This document shows positions 48,124 through 57,121 of a stretch of DNA of 64,000 nucleotides, in pieces. Position numbers and translations under genes: made by a program. Source of the stretch: Kribbella kalugense (GTDB lineage Bacteria; Actinomycetota; Actinomycetes; Propionibacteriales; Kribbellaceae); NCBI RefSeq assembly GCF_004365875.1, contig NZ_SODF01000003.1:977763-1041762 (forward strand), given 5' to 3'. The notes below the pieces were generated by a model. That model did not search any database. It had not been told where the DNA came from and saw only the letters and a program-made list of their open reading frames with translations. Position 1 is the stretch's first letter. The number at the start of each line of letters is the position of its first letter.

Positions 48124-49596
48124 TCACTCCACAGGAATCTTGTTGATGGCGTGGTCGCCCGTCGCCCACAGGTACTGGACCGCATAGGCACGCCAAGGCC
48201 GCCACGCGCGTGCGTGGTCGGTCAAGGGTTTAGGGGCTTCAGGCAAGCCTAGGTCACGGGCGGCGTAGCGGATACCCAAATCACTGGCCACAAAGGCATC
48301 CGGATCCCCGAGCGCCCGCATCGCGATCGACTCCACCGTCCACGGCCCGATCCCCGGCAGCGCGGCCAACTGCTCGCGCGCCTTGTCCCAGTCCGCGCCC
48401 GCACCCAGATCGATCTCCCCGGCGGCCAGCGTTTCGACCAGAGTCGTGAGCGTCGTACGCCGGGACTTCGGGAACGCCAGCGTCTCCGGGTCGAGCCCGG
48501 CCAGCGCCTGCACCGTCGGGAACAGATGCGTGAGTCCACCAGCCGCGTCCTCGATCGGCTCGCCGTGCTGCAGCACCAAACGATGCGCATGCGTCCGAGC
48601 CGCCGCCGTCGACACCTGCTGACCGAGCACCGCGCGTACGGCGAACTCCTCACCGTCGACTGTGTGCGGAACTCGCCGGCCCGGCGCCTTCGCGATCAGC
48701 GGCGCGAGCACTGGGTCCTCACTGAGCAGATCGTCGACCGCGATCGGATCCGCGTCGAGATCGAGCATCCGTCGGCAGCGGCTGATCGCGATCGCCAGAT
48801 CACGCTGGTCGGTGAGCGAGAGCTGGCAGGCGATGTGGTCCGGCATGGGCTGCAACGCGACCACGCCGTGGCCGTGCGGGAGTCGAAGGGTGCGCCGGTA
48901 CTGACCGTCGCGCCACTCCTCGACGCCTGGCACACCTGTCGCGATCAGATGACCGAACAGGTTGTCCGGCGTCAACGGAGCGCGGAACGGCAGTCGCAGC
49001 GAGATCGTGCCCGGCGCGGCAGACGTCGTACCCCGGCGGGCTCGGTGGCGCAGCTCGGTCGGTGAGAGTGCGAAGACCTCCTGCACCGTCTCGTTGAACG
49101 TCCGCACGCTGGAGAAGCCGGCCGCGAACGCGACGTCCGCCATCTGCAACTTGCTCGTCTCGATCAACAGTCGCGCGGTCTGCGCACGCTGCGCCCGGGC
49201 GAGCGCGAGCGGTCCGGCGCCGAGCTCGGCCAGGAGCTGTCGCTGCACCTGCCGCACGCTGTACCCGAGCTGACCAGCAAGCCCTGGTACGCCGTCCCGG
49301 TCGACGACGCCGTCCGCGATCAGGCGCATGGCGCGGGCGACGAGGTCGGCGCGGTCGTTCCACTCCGGTGAGCCCGGGCTGGCGTCCGGCCGGCACCGCT
49401 TACAGGCGCGGAACCCGGCCTGCTGGGCGGCGGCCGCGCTCGGGTAGAACCGCATGTTCTCGACCTTCGGCGGCACCACCGGGCAGCTCGGCCGGCAGTA
49501 GATCTTCGTGGTCAGGACAGCAGTGAAGAACCACCCGTCGAACCGGGCGTCCTTGGACTGGACCGCGCGGACGCATCGCTCCCTGCATTCGTACAC
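48124..49596 (-). CDS. alkA: Fused Ada regulator / AlkA 3-methyladenine DNA glycosylase
   Basis: A 490-residue fusion. Residues 1-80 are the Ada zinc domain with cysteines in IYCRPSCPVV and ACKRCRP; the first of these accepts methyl groups from phosphotriesters. Next is an AraC-type double HTH (GVPGLAGQLGYSVRQVQRQLLAELG; MADVAFAAGFSSVRTFNETV). Residues from about 200 on are AlkA with its helix-hairpin-helix LAALPGIGPWTVESIAMRALGDPDAFVASDLG and catalytic Asp. The GTG start lies almost on top of GGGGAG. It leads the alkylation-repair operon. Confidence 0.93.
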   Translation of the reverse strand: MYECRERCVRAVQSKDARFDGWFFTAVLTTKIYCRPSCPVVPPKVENMRFYPSAAAAQQAGFRACKRCRPDASPGSPEWNDRADLVARAMRLIADGVVDRDGVPGLAGQLGYSVRQVQRQLLAELGAGPLALARAQRAQTARLLIETSKLQMADVAFAAGFSSVRTFNETVQEVFALSPTELRHRARRGTTSAAPGTISLRLPFRAPLTPDNLFGHLIATGVPGVEEWRDGQYRRTLRLPHGHGVVALQPMPDHIACQLSLTDQRDLAIAISRCRRMLDLDADPIAVDDLLSEDPVLAPLIAKAPGRRVPHTVDGEEFAVRAVLGQQVSTAAARTHAHRLVLQHGEPIEDAAGGLTHLFPTVQALAGLDPETLAFPKSRRTTLTTLVETLAAGEIDLGAGADWDKAREQLAALPGIGPWTVESIAMRALGDPDAFVASDLGIRYAARDLGLPEAPKPLTDHARAWRPWRAYAVQYLWATGDHAINKIPVE

Positions 49597-49730
49597 CTCC
49601 CCAGCATCCCTGCCGCCACCGACAGATCTCTAGCGGTTTTGCGACATCGAGGTGTCGCGAGAAAACGACGCCAGGATCCCGGGGCGGATTTCCGCCAGCT
49701 TGGGCGGCTGCAGCCCGCTGGACTTGAGGC

Positions 49731-50471
49731 ATGAACGAACTACTGAACAAGTTTGCCCTGGTGACCGGTGGCAGCCGCGGGATCGGCGCCGCGACGGCGA
49801 TCGCGCTGGCGGAGCGTGGAGCCGATGTCGCCTTTACTTACAAGAGTTCCGCCGACGCCGCCGCCAAGGTGGTCAAGGAGATCGAGGCGCTCGGGCGGCG
49901 GGCGTTCGCGCTCGAGGTCGACGCCGCTGACGCGGTGGCGGTCGCGGACGGCGTACAGCAGGCCGCGGATCGGCTCGGCGGGCTGGACATCCTGGTCAAC
50001 AACGCCGGCGTCGGCGCGATCGCTCCGATCGGAGACCTGACCTTGGCCGACGTCGACCGGGTGCTCGCGGTCAACATCCGGGGCGCGTACGCCGCCGCGC
50101 AGGCCGCCGTACTGCTGTTGTCCGAGGGCGGCCGGATGATCCACCTCGGCAGCTGCGCAACCGAGCGGGTGCCTGGTCCGGGGATGACGCTGTACGCGAT
50201 GAGCAAGTCCGCGATCACCGGCCTGAGCAAGGGCCTGGCCCGTGAACTCGGGTCGCGCGGCATCACGTCGAACGTCGTACACCCCGGGCCGATCGACACC
50301 GACATGAACCCGGCCGACGGCCCGTTCGCCGAGGCTCAGCTGACCAACCTCGCCGTACCCCGCTTCGGCACGGCGGCCGAGGTCGCAGCGGCCATCACCT
50401 ACCTGGCCGGCCCACAGGCGGCGTACATCACCGGCACCGCGCTCTCCATCGACGGCGGGCACGCCGCCTGA
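49731..50471 (+). CDS. Short-chain dehydrogenase/reductase (FabG-like)
   Basis: A 246-residue classical SDR with VTGGSRGIGAATAIALA, NNAGVGA, catalytic YAMSK, and the C-terminal ITGTALSIDGGHA of FabG-like enzymes. It is divergent from ada/alkA and 29 bases before the LLM gene, with which it may form an operon. The substrate is unknown. Confidence 0.88.
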   Translation: MNELLNKFALVTGGSRGIGAATAIALAERGADVAFTYKSSADAAAKVVKEIEALGRRAFALEVDAADAVAVADGVQQAADRLGGLDILVNNAGVGAIAPIGDLTLADVDRVLAVNIRGAYAAAQAAVLLLSEGGRMIHLGSCATERVPGPGMTLYAMSKSAITGLSKGLARELGSRGITSNVVHPGPIDTDMNPADGPFAEAQLTNLAVPRFGTAAEVAAAITYLAGPQAAYITGTALSIDGGHAA

Positions 50472-50500
50472 CTGTCGGTGGGCCTGACTAGCTTGAGGCC

Positions 50501-51277
50501 ATGAGGTTTTCGGTCACGGTGGGAGCGGTTGGGCCGGGGCGGGATCCGCGCGGGTTGGCGGAGCTGGCTCGGGCGGTGGAGGACGCCGGATGGGATGCGT
50601 TGTTCCTGGAGGACTACCTCATCTACCAGGGCGACGCGTCCCAGCCGACGTACGACCCGTGGATCTGCCTGGCGGCGATGGCGATGGCCACGGAGCGGAT
50701 CCGGATCGGGACGACCGTGACGCCGCTCCCCCGGCGCAGACCGTGGAAGGTGGCGGCGGAGGCGGTCGCGCTGGATCACTTGTCGAACGGACGGTTCGTG
50801 CTCGGCGTCGGGATCGGGGACCCCGGCGACCCGTTCATGGAAGGGAAGAGCCCGAAGGTGCTGGCGGAGATGCTGGACGAAGGGCTGGAGCTGATCGACC
50901 GGCTGTGGACCGGACAGCCGGTGACGTTCGCGGGCAAGCATTACCAGCTCGACGGCGTGCAACTGACGGCGCGGCCGGTGCAGCAGCCGCGGATCCCGAT
51001 CTGGGTCGGAGGCAACTTTCTCGTACCCGCGGTACGGCGGAGGATCCTGCGCTGGGACGGATCGTGTGCGTACAAAGGGAGTACGGATGCGCCGCAGCAG
51101 ATCACGCCGGCCGATGTCCGCGGATTGCTGGCCGAGCGGGAGCTCGACGTGAAGGTGAGCGGGGGCGATCCGGCGGCCTTCGCGGTGGCGGGTGCGACGT
51201 GGTGGGGGCGGTGGATCCCGCCGCTGTCCGTCGACGAGACGCTGGCGATCGTCCGGCCGGGGCCGCCGGTGATCTGA
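50501..51277 (+). CDS. LLM-class flavin-dependent oxidoreductase
   Basis: A 258-residue luciferase-like protein. FSVTVGAVGPGRDPRGLAELARAVEDAGWDALFLED and VALDHLSNGRFVLGVGIGDPGDP mark the TIM barrel; VTFAGKHYQLDGVQL is typical of F420/FMN users. No strong ribosome site was seen before ATG 50501. It is shorter than many LLM enzymes (about 290-350). Confidence 0.83.
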   Translation: MRFSVTVGAVGPGRDPRGLAELARAVEDAGWDALFLEDYLIYQGDASQPTYDPWICLAAMAMATERIRIGTTVTPLPRRRPWKVAAEAVALDHLSNGRFVLGVGIGDPGDPFMEGKSPKVLAEMLDEGLELIDRLWTGQPVTFAGKHYQLDGVQLTARPVQQPRIPIWVGGNFLVPAVRRRILRWDGSCAYKGSTDAPQQITPADVRGLLAERELDVKVSGGDPAAFAVAGATWWGRWIPPLSVDETLAIVRPGPPVI

Positions 51278-51336
51278 CGTCACAGCTCGGAGTGAACCGT
51301 TGACAGGTTTGGACGGGCCGAGGCAGACTTCGGATG

Positions 51337-51352
51337 TTTTTAACGTTCAAAA
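51337..51352. promoter_or_regulatory. LacI-type operator
   Basis: TTTTTAACGTTCAAAA is a near-palindrome centred on AACGTT, 18 bases before the GTG of the lacI-type gene. A central CG with A/T-rich flanks is the LacI-family pattern. It probably mediates autoregulation and control of the glycosidase. Confidence 0.7.
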
Positions 51353-51370
51353 CGTCCGTGGGAGGCTGCT

Positions 51371-52375
51371 GTGGCTACCTTGAAGCAGGTCGCCGCCCAC
51401 GCCGAGGTGTCTGTCCAGACGGTGTCGAACGCTTTGAACGCCCCGCACCGGCTGCGGCCGGACACGCTCGAACGGGTGAATCGCTCGATCGAACTGCTCA
51501 ACTACCGGCCCAATCGTAACGCCCGCAGTCTCCGCACCAGTTCGGTCGAGCTGATCGGGTACTGCGTCCCGGACTGGCCGGACCAGACGCACCTGGTGAT
51601 GGACCAGTTCCTGCACGCACTCTGCGCCGCCGCCGAACGCACCGGCCGGCACATCCTGTTGTTCACCGCACCGCCCGGCGTCGACGGCATGCCGACGTAC
51701 GACGACTTGCACGCGCGCCGTCTTGTCGACGGGTTCGTGCTGTCGCAAACCGAGACCCACGACCCGCGGCACGGCTGGCTGAAGGAGCAGGGCATCCCGT
51801 TCGTCAGCTTCGGCCGGGTGTGGAAGGAAACCACGCAGCCCGGCCCGTGGGTGGACGTCGACGGCGCCGCCGGATCCGCGATGGCGGTCCGGCATCTGTA
51901 CGACACCGGCCGTCGCCGGATCGCGTTCATCGGCTGGCCGAAATCGTCCGGCCTGGGCGAGGACCGGCTCGGCGGCTGGCGTGACGAGTGCAAAGCGCTC
52001 GGTCTGCCGACGGCCGGACTGTCCGTCCGTTGCCGCGAGGACAGCCTCGACGAAGGTGCCCGCGCGGCCGCGAGCCTGCTCGACGCCGGCCGCGAGGTCG
52101 ACGGGATCGTTGCCCTGAGCGACATTCTCGCCCTCGGCGCACTCCGCGAGCTCACCCGCCGCGGCCTCACCCCCGGCCGCGACCTCAGCGTCACCGGCTT
52201 CGACGACTCACCGCTCGCCGACGTCGTCGCCCCCGGCCTGACCAGCCTCCGGCAACCGATGGACGACATCGCCGGAGAACTGATCACAATCCTGACCGGC
52301 TCCGCTGACGGCAGACCGGTCGAACGCCTACTGCAGCCAGAACTGGTGATCAGGGGCAGCACAGCCCCTGGCTGA
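51371..52375 (+). CDS. LacI family transcriptional regulator
   Basis: A 334-residue regulator. The LacI HTH with hinge is TLKQVAAHAEVSVQTVSNALNAPHRLRPDTLERVNRSIELLNYRPN, followed by a periplasmic-binding-like sugar domain (HLYDTGRRRIAFIGWPKSSG; GFDDSPLADVVAPGLTSLRQP). GTG 51371 follows GGGAGGC. It stands 44 bases before the secreted glycosidase, which it most likely controls in response to a sugar. Confidence 0.92.
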   Translation: MATLKQVAAHAEVSVQTVSNALNAPHRLRPDTLERVNRSIELLNYRPNRNARSLRTSSVELIGYCVPDWPDQTHLVMDQFLHALCAAAERTGRHILLFTAPPGVDGMPTYDDLHARRLVDGFVLSQTETHDPRHGWLKEQGIPFVSFGRVWKETTQPGPWVDVDGAAGSAMAVRHLYDTGRRRIAFIGWPKSSGLGEDRLGGWRDECKALGLPTAGLSVRCREDSLDEGARAAASLLDAGREVDGIVALSDILALGALRELTRRGLTPGRDLSVTGFDDSPLADVVAPGLTSLRQPMDDIAGELITILTGSADGRPVERLLQPELVIRGSTAPG

Positions 52376-52419
52376 TTCGCGGCGCTGTCCCCCGGGCGCC
52401 GTGAGAAGGAGGAACCGCC

Positions 52420-55065
52420 ATGACTCCCCATCCGACCGAACGAAGCTCCGCCCCACCCGGCCGCAGACCGGTACGCCGGACTGCCGGCATCGCCCTGCTC
52501 GCCACCGCGACCATCCTGGCCGGCACCGCGTCCGCGATCGCCGGCCCCTCAAAACCAACGCCCACCAGTGTCACCGCGACCGGTCCGTCCGAGTTGTCCA
52601 CGACCACCCGGCTGGCCGACCGGCGGTCGCTCGTCGTCGGCGACCGTGCGTACGCGATGGGCGACGAGTCCGGCCTCTACCCCGCCACCGGTTGGCACAT
52701 CCGCGGTGAGATGGGCGGCTTCTGGAGCCAGCCGATCAAGCTGCTCGACGGCATCTGGTTCGGCCTCGACGGCAACTGGCTCGGCAAGGACGTGGCCGCC
52801 GCGAAGTACACCAGCGGCCACGGCTACAGCCGGATCGACTACTCCGGCTCCGTCAACGTACGCCGTACCGACTTCGTCCCGGACGGGGTGCGCGCAACGC
52901 TCGTCGGACTGACGCTCAGCTCGAGTACGGCGAAGACGGTCAAACTCAACGTCGACGCGCACTCCGAACTGATGCAGTCGTACCCGTGGGGCGGGACCAC
53001 CCCGAGCACGGCCGACGCCAACCTGCCCGACACCGGCGACTACACCGACGGTGCGCTTCGATTCCGCGAGCAGGGCACGCCGTCGTACCCGAACGCGACC
53101 GCTCACGACTACGCCGCGTTCGTCGGATCGTCCCTGCGTCCGACGGCCCACGCACTTGGTCCGGACCACCGCGGTCCGCAGGACCCGGCGGTCATCTGCC
53201 CGGCCGACGGTACGGCGCCGCCGCGTTGCGACGACAGTGCCTTCGGCAAGGGCACCGGCGGCGGGCTCACGTACGACGTGAAGCTGGGGGCGGGTCAGCA
53301 GAAGACGATCTGGTTCGCCGTGGCCGGTTCGGACCAGGGCAGCCAAGCGGCAGAACGCGAGTACGGCAAGGCACTGAGCAACCCGGACAAGTTGCTGCGG
53401 GCAAAGACCGCCGCGCGGCAGCAGATCGACGCGCAGTCGGCAGTGGACCTTCCTGGTGATCGTCAACTGCAGCAGAGCGTCGAGTGGAGCAAGCAGAACC
53501 TCGCCGATTCGGTGCAGCAGGCAAACAACCTGCAGATCCGGGACGTGAACGAGGGCAAGGACTACCCGGCACCGGCCGGAACGGTCGCGACCGCCCGCTG
53601 GTTCGGCGCCGGCTTCCCCGACTATCCATGGCTGTTCGCGACCGACGGTGAGTACACCTCGTTCGCCGCGGTCGCAGCCGGTCAGTTCGACACGGTCAAG
53701 GACCATCTCAAGTCGCTGCGCGACGTCAGTGACATCCTGAACAACCGCAGCGGCAAGGTCGCCCACGAGGTGACGCCGACCGGCGACGTGTACTTCGGCT
53801 CGAACCAGAGCGCGGGCAACACCGACGAGACGGTGAAGTTCCCGAGCACGGTCGCGCTGCTGTGGCGGTGGACGGGCGACAACAAGTTCCGCGACGAGAT
53901 GTACGACTTCACCGTCCGGAACCTGCAGTACGTGTACCGCGAGCTGGACAAGGACGGCGACGGCTGGCCCGAGGGTCTTGGCAACGTCGAGCGCTCCGGG
54001 ATGGGCGTGGAGAAACTCGACAACACCGTCTACCTCATCCGCGGCCTGAGCGACCTTGCCGACCTGGCCGCGTCCAAGCACGACGCGAAGACCCAGCAGT
54101 GGGCGACCACTCGCGTGAACGATCTCGAGTCGCGGTTCGAGGCGCAGTGGTGGGTGCCGCAGGCAATGGGGTACGCCGATTCCGTCGACGACCCGGCCAA
54201 CCCGGCGAACGACAACACGCCGATCTTCCAGCGGCACTGGATCGGTGTCACGCCGATGGAGGCAGTGGTGACCAAGCCGGGGCAGCCGGCCTCGCCGCTT
54301 GCGTCCGCCGACCACGCGAAGACCGCGCTCGACCAGCGTGAAACTGCTTGCTACACAGGGGAATTCGGCCTCTTCCACACCGGCACCGGCGCCACCTCGG
54401 ACCCGGGTGGCAACCATGGCGCGACGTGCGACCCGGTCGTGTCCCAGGTGCAGAGCGAGCGCAGCATCTTCAGCCTGAACACGTCGATCATGGCCGTTGC
54501 GGAAGGCAACTTCGGCCGGATGGGCACGAAGCAGCAGCAGACCTACACGACCGACAACGCCCGGATCCAGCTCGATCCGTCGGTCTGGGAGACCCCCGGC
54601 GCGATGCCGGAGATCGCCCCGTCGCCGGACTCCCCGGCGAACATCGGACGGCCGTTCTACGACCGCTCGATGACGCTGCAGGCCTGGGGCACGTACGGCA
54701 TCCTCTGGCCGGTGATCCACCAGCAGCTGGGTGTCGACCCGGATCTCGGGCACGGCCGGATCGCCGTCGTACCGCAGATTCCGGCGGGCCAGCCGAAGGT
54801 GGCCGGTAGCAACATCCGGGTCGGTAAGGGATCGCTCGATGTGTCCGCACGCCTTGCAGGTAAGGCGTTGTCGACCGACGTGACAGTCAAGGGAGTCTCG
54901 GCCGCGCTCACGGTCGGCGCCGTACTGCCGTCCGGAGCGAAGGTGAAGAGCGTGACAGTTGATGGCCACGCGGCGCAGTACAAGCTCGTGACGACCAGTC
55001 GCGGGACCGAGGTGCAGGTGCCGGGTAACGGCTCACACACCGAACTGAGGATCACTCTCCGCTGA
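52420..55065 (+). CDS. Secreted glycosidase with (alpha/alpha)6 six-hairpin domain
   Basis: An 881-residue exported protein. The N-terminus has PVRRTAGIALLATATILAGTASAIA, a signal peptide with paired arginines. A beta-rich region follows (about residues 60-330), then a six-hairpin glycosidase domain like that of glycogen-debranching or GH63/GH15-like enzymes (ARWFGAGFPDYPWLFATDGEYTSFAA; DKDGDGWPEGLGNVERSGMGVEKLDN; acidic residues suitable for catalysis), and a short beta C-terminus. The exact substrate is not determinable. LacI control suggests an oligosaccharide. Confidence 0.85.
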   Translation: MTPHPTERSSAPPGRRPVRRTAGIALLATATILAGTASAIAGPSKPTPTSVTATGPSELSTTTRLADRRSLVVGDRAYAMGDESGLYPATGWHIRGEMGGFWSQPIKLLDGIWFGLDGNWLGKDVAAAKYTSGHGYSRIDYSGSVNVRRTDFVPDGVRATLVGLTLSSSTAKTVKLNVDAHSELMQSYPWGGTTPSTADANLPDTGDYTDGALRFREQGTPSYPNATAHDYAAFVGSSLRPTAHALGPDHRGPQDPAVICPADGTAPPRCDDSAFGKGTGGGLTYDVKLGAGQQKTIWFAVAGSDQGSQAAEREYGKALSNPDKLLRAKTAARQQIDAQSAVDLPGDRQLQQSVEWSKQNLADSVQQANNLQIRDVNEGKDYPAPAGTVATARWFGAGFPDYPWLFATDGEYTSFAAVAAGQFDTVKDHLKSLRDVSDILNNRSGKVAHEVTPTGDVYFGSNQSAGNTDETVKFPSTVALLWRWTGDNKFRDEMYDFTVRNLQYVYRELDKDGDGWPEGLGNVERSGMGVEKLDNTVYLIRGLSDLADLAASKHDAKTQQWATTRVNDLESRFEAQWWVPQAMGYADSVDDPANPANDNTPIFQRHWIGVTPMEAVVTKPGQPASPLASADHAKTALDQRETACYTGEFGLFHTGTGATSDPGGNHGATCDPVVSQVQSERSIFSLNTSIMAVAEGNFGRMGTKQQQTYTTDNARIQLDPSVWETPGAMPEIAPSPDSPANIGRPFYDRSMTLQAWGTYGILWPVIHQQLGVDPDLGHGRIAVVPQIPAGQPKVAGSNIRVGKGSLDVSARLAGKALSTDVTVKGVSAALTVGAVLPSGAKVKSVTVDGHAAQYKLVTTSRGTEVQVPGNGSHTELRITLR

Positions 55066-55082
55066 GAGACAGCAACATCCGA

Positions 55083-55119
55083 GAACCCCCGGGGTCGTTC
55101 GCGACCTCGGGGGTTCTTT
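55083..55119 (+). terminator. Rho-independent terminator of the glycosidase gene
   Basis: GAACCCCCGGGGTCG pairs with CGACCTCGGGGGTTC across a TTCG tetraloop, followed by TTT. It begins 17 bases after the stop. This is the clearest intrinsic terminator in the window. Confidence 0.88.
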
Positions 55120-55133
55120 ACGGCACCAATGAG

Positions 55134-55290
55134 TTCAGCTCCGAACAGGAGGGCGAGCCCCTCCGAGTATGAGTCGGAGGGGCCCGCACCAGCTGAAGGA
55201 AGGTGACGTCTCCAGCTTCCCGATACGGGTCCGTGGAGGCCGGCAGACCCCGTCACCGGTCTACCTCGGTGGGGATCCCCACCGCGAGGG
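55134..55290. other. Run of adjacent stable hairpins, candidate structured RNA
   Basis: Domain one: TTCAGCT (55134) pairs with AGCTGAA (55191), enclosing CCCCTCCGA/TCGGAGGGG (55158-55182). Domain two: GGTGACG (55202) pairs with CGTCACC (55251), enclosing CTCCA/TGGAG and CCCG-ATA-CGGG. Domain three: GGTGGGGATCCCCACC (55268-55283), a perfect palindrome flanked by CTC/GAG. No gene is seen. It lies between convergent genes after the glycosidase terminator; strand and function are unknown. Confidence 0.5.
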
Positions 55291-55394
55291 CCCTCGGTTT
55301 CCGTTCGACCCGCCGCTCCGATCCGAAGCAGCGTGTCGACATTTCTACGCCCGTCGGCCCCGGTCGCACAAGCGTTTCAGGGCAACAGTTTCAG

Positions 55395-55461
55395 TCGTCC
55401 ACAGTGAACACGCTGCCATCCACAGAAACCGTCGCAGTTATGCACACCCCCTGTGCATAAC
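55395..55461. other. Cluster of DnaA-box-like 9-mers with a perfect hairpin
   Basis: TCGTCCACA (55395), CCATCCACA (55416) and two facing TTATGCACA boxes (55438-55446 and, reversed, 55452-55460) lie within 67 bases. The last pair forms a perfect 10-bp hairpin, GTTATGCACA-CCCCC-TGTGCATAAC, that may instead terminate the ABC permease gene. No dnaA or dnaN is near, so this is not oriC. Confidence 0.35.
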
Positions 55462-55466
55462 GTGTC

Positions 55467-56219
55467 TCAGCCCTTGGCTGGTTTGAGTGCCATCGGTTGC
55501 AGCATGCGATACCCGGCGTACACACCGAGCGCGCTAACCACGAGGACAGCGGGTACGGCGACGGCGAGTGGCGGGCGGTGATATCCGGTGTTGGCCAGGA
55601 TGCCCCCGAGCAACTGGGGCACGACCATGAACTCACCGACCACCCCGGGGATCACAGCCAGCGGCAACAGCAGCACACCGCGCCAGAAGCCGAAACGGAC
55701 GAACGAGATGCCGAGCAACCAACCGGTCGCTTCGTGCGACAGGATCAGCAGGAAGAACTCGGCGAAGATCAGCCCGACCTGCGAGGTGCTGGTGAACAGG
55801 TGCGGATTGCTGAGGGTCTCGCTCCAGCCCTGCCAGCTGTAGAGCAAATGCTCGATCTGATAGACCACCACCCACACGAGCGCGGTGGCGATCGCGGCGC
55901 CGGTGAGATAGATGCCTGCGGCAACCGAGATCATCCGCCTGGTGATCCCCTGCGCCACTAGCAGCGCGAAGTACGCCGGGGTGATCATGATGCCGACGGC
56001 CATCGAGAAGTACGTCGGCGACGCGGAGCCGTAGTCCCACATGCTGTGGTCCACGCCGCCGTTCGCGAGCTGGATGACGATGCCCACCAGAAGGAACGCG
56101 ACCACCATCACCACCCAGTAGCCGACGAGCATCTGCCGGAGGCCGAGTGTCATCGACAGCAGAACCTTCTGCAGGCGATACCGGTCGGTGGCTCCCCGTG
56201 GGAGCGTCGCAGTACTCAC
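55467..56219 (-). CDS. ABC transporter permease, six helices
   Basis: A 250-residue membrane protein with six hydrophobic helices (GYWVVMVVAFLLVGIVIQLA; YFSMAVGIMITPAYFALLVA; IYLTGAAIATALVWVVVYQI; others) and no recognisable motif beyond ABC-2-like topology. GTG 56219 overlaps the ATPase stop (GTGA). With the ATPase and the GntR gene it forms a YtrA-type operon; cargo unknown. Confidence 0.82.
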   Translation of the reverse strand: MSTATLPRGATDRYRLQKVLLSMTLGLRQMLVGYWVVMVVAFLLVGIVIQLANGGVDHSMWDYGSASPTYFSMAVGIMITPAYFALLVAQGITRRMISVAAGIYLTGAAIATALVWVVVYQIEHLLYSWQGWSETLSNPHLFTSTSQVGLIFAEFFLLILSHEATGWLLGISFVRFGFWRGVLLLPLAVIPGVVGEFMVVPQLLGGILANTGYHRPPLAVAVPAVLVVSALGVYAGYRMLQPMALKPAKG

Positions 56220-57121
56220 GATCGGGCTCCTGTCGGGGCGGTGAGATGGACGAAGAGGTCCTGCAGGCCGACCGGGCCGACCTCAAGACCGGCAGCGGTT
56301 GCCTGCCCGAGCAGTGCCGGGTCGAGGTCGCCGAGGATCGTGGCGGACTTGGTGCCGCCGAGCCGCTCCTCCGCGAGTACGGCGAAGCCGGCGGTGAACT
56401 CGTCGACGGCCGCGGCCGGGCCGACGATCGAGGCGCCGCGACCGCGGAGCGCGTCCACCGGCGACTGGGTGACGAGACGTCCGTTGTCGAGGATCACGAC
56501 CTCCTCGAGCAGCGCGCTGACCTCGCTGACCAGGTGCGTGGAGAGCAGGATCGTCCGCGGTACTTCGGTGTAGTCGGCGAGCAGCGCGTCGTAGAAGAGG
56601 TTCCGCGACGGGACGTCCATGCCGAGGTAGCTCTCATCGAAGATCGTCAGCGGAGCGCGGGCAGCGAGGCCGAGGACGACGCCGAGCGCGGACTTCTTGC
56701 CGCGGGAGAGCTTCTGGATCTTCTTGTTCAGCGGGATCTCGAAGCGATCGAGCAGGGCGCCCGCGACGTCGGCGTCCCAGTACGGGCGCAGCGCTGCGGC
56801 GAGACTGATCGCCTGTTTGACCGGCACGGCCTCCACCAGGTCGCCGGACTCACGGATCAGGCAGACCCGGCTGGTGACGACCGCGTTCTCGTACGGCTCC
56901 TGCGCCGTACCGAGATCACCGCCCTCGATCAGCACCCGGCCCTCGTCCGGGCGACGGAACCCGGCCAGCGTCGCGGCGAGCGTGCTCTTGCCGGACCCGT
57001 TCCGGCCGAGCAGGCCGTGGATCTTCCCGGGCGCCAGTCGCAGATCGAGCCGATCCAGCGCGGGCGCACCAGCAAACCGGACCGAGAGCTCCTCGGTCCG
57101 CACAGTCAGGGCGGTGGTCAT
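56216..57121 (-). CDS. ABC transporter ATP-binding protein
   Basis: A 301-residue ATPase. Walker A is LLGRNGSGKSTL, the signature region is LSRGKKSALGVVLGLAARAPLTIFDE (with Walker B), and the H-loop is LLSTHLVSEV. The C-terminal third resembles ABC-2-type exporters such as YtrB. Its ATG overlaps the GntR TGA by one base (TGATG). Confidence 0.9.
   Translation of the reverse strand: MTTALTVRTEELSVRFAGAPALDRLDLRLAPGKIHGLLGRNGSGKSTLAATLAGFRRPDEGRVLIEGGDLGTAQEPYENAVVTSRVCLIRESGDLVEAVPVKQAISLAAALRPYWDADVAGALLDRFEIPLNKKIQKLSRGKKSALGVVLGLAARAPLTIFDESYLGMDVPSRNLFYDALLADYTEVPRTILLSTHLVSEVSALLEEVVILDNGRLVTQSPVDALRGRGASIVGPAAAVDEFTAGFAVLAEERLGGTKSATILGDLDPALLGQATAAGLEVGPVGLQDLFVHLTAPTGARS

Noticed and set aside
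55436..55461. oriC-like origin at the DnaA-box cluster
   Set aside because: No dnaA, dnaN, gyrB or AT-rich unwinding region is near; at most a minor DnaA-binding site or a terminator hairpin.
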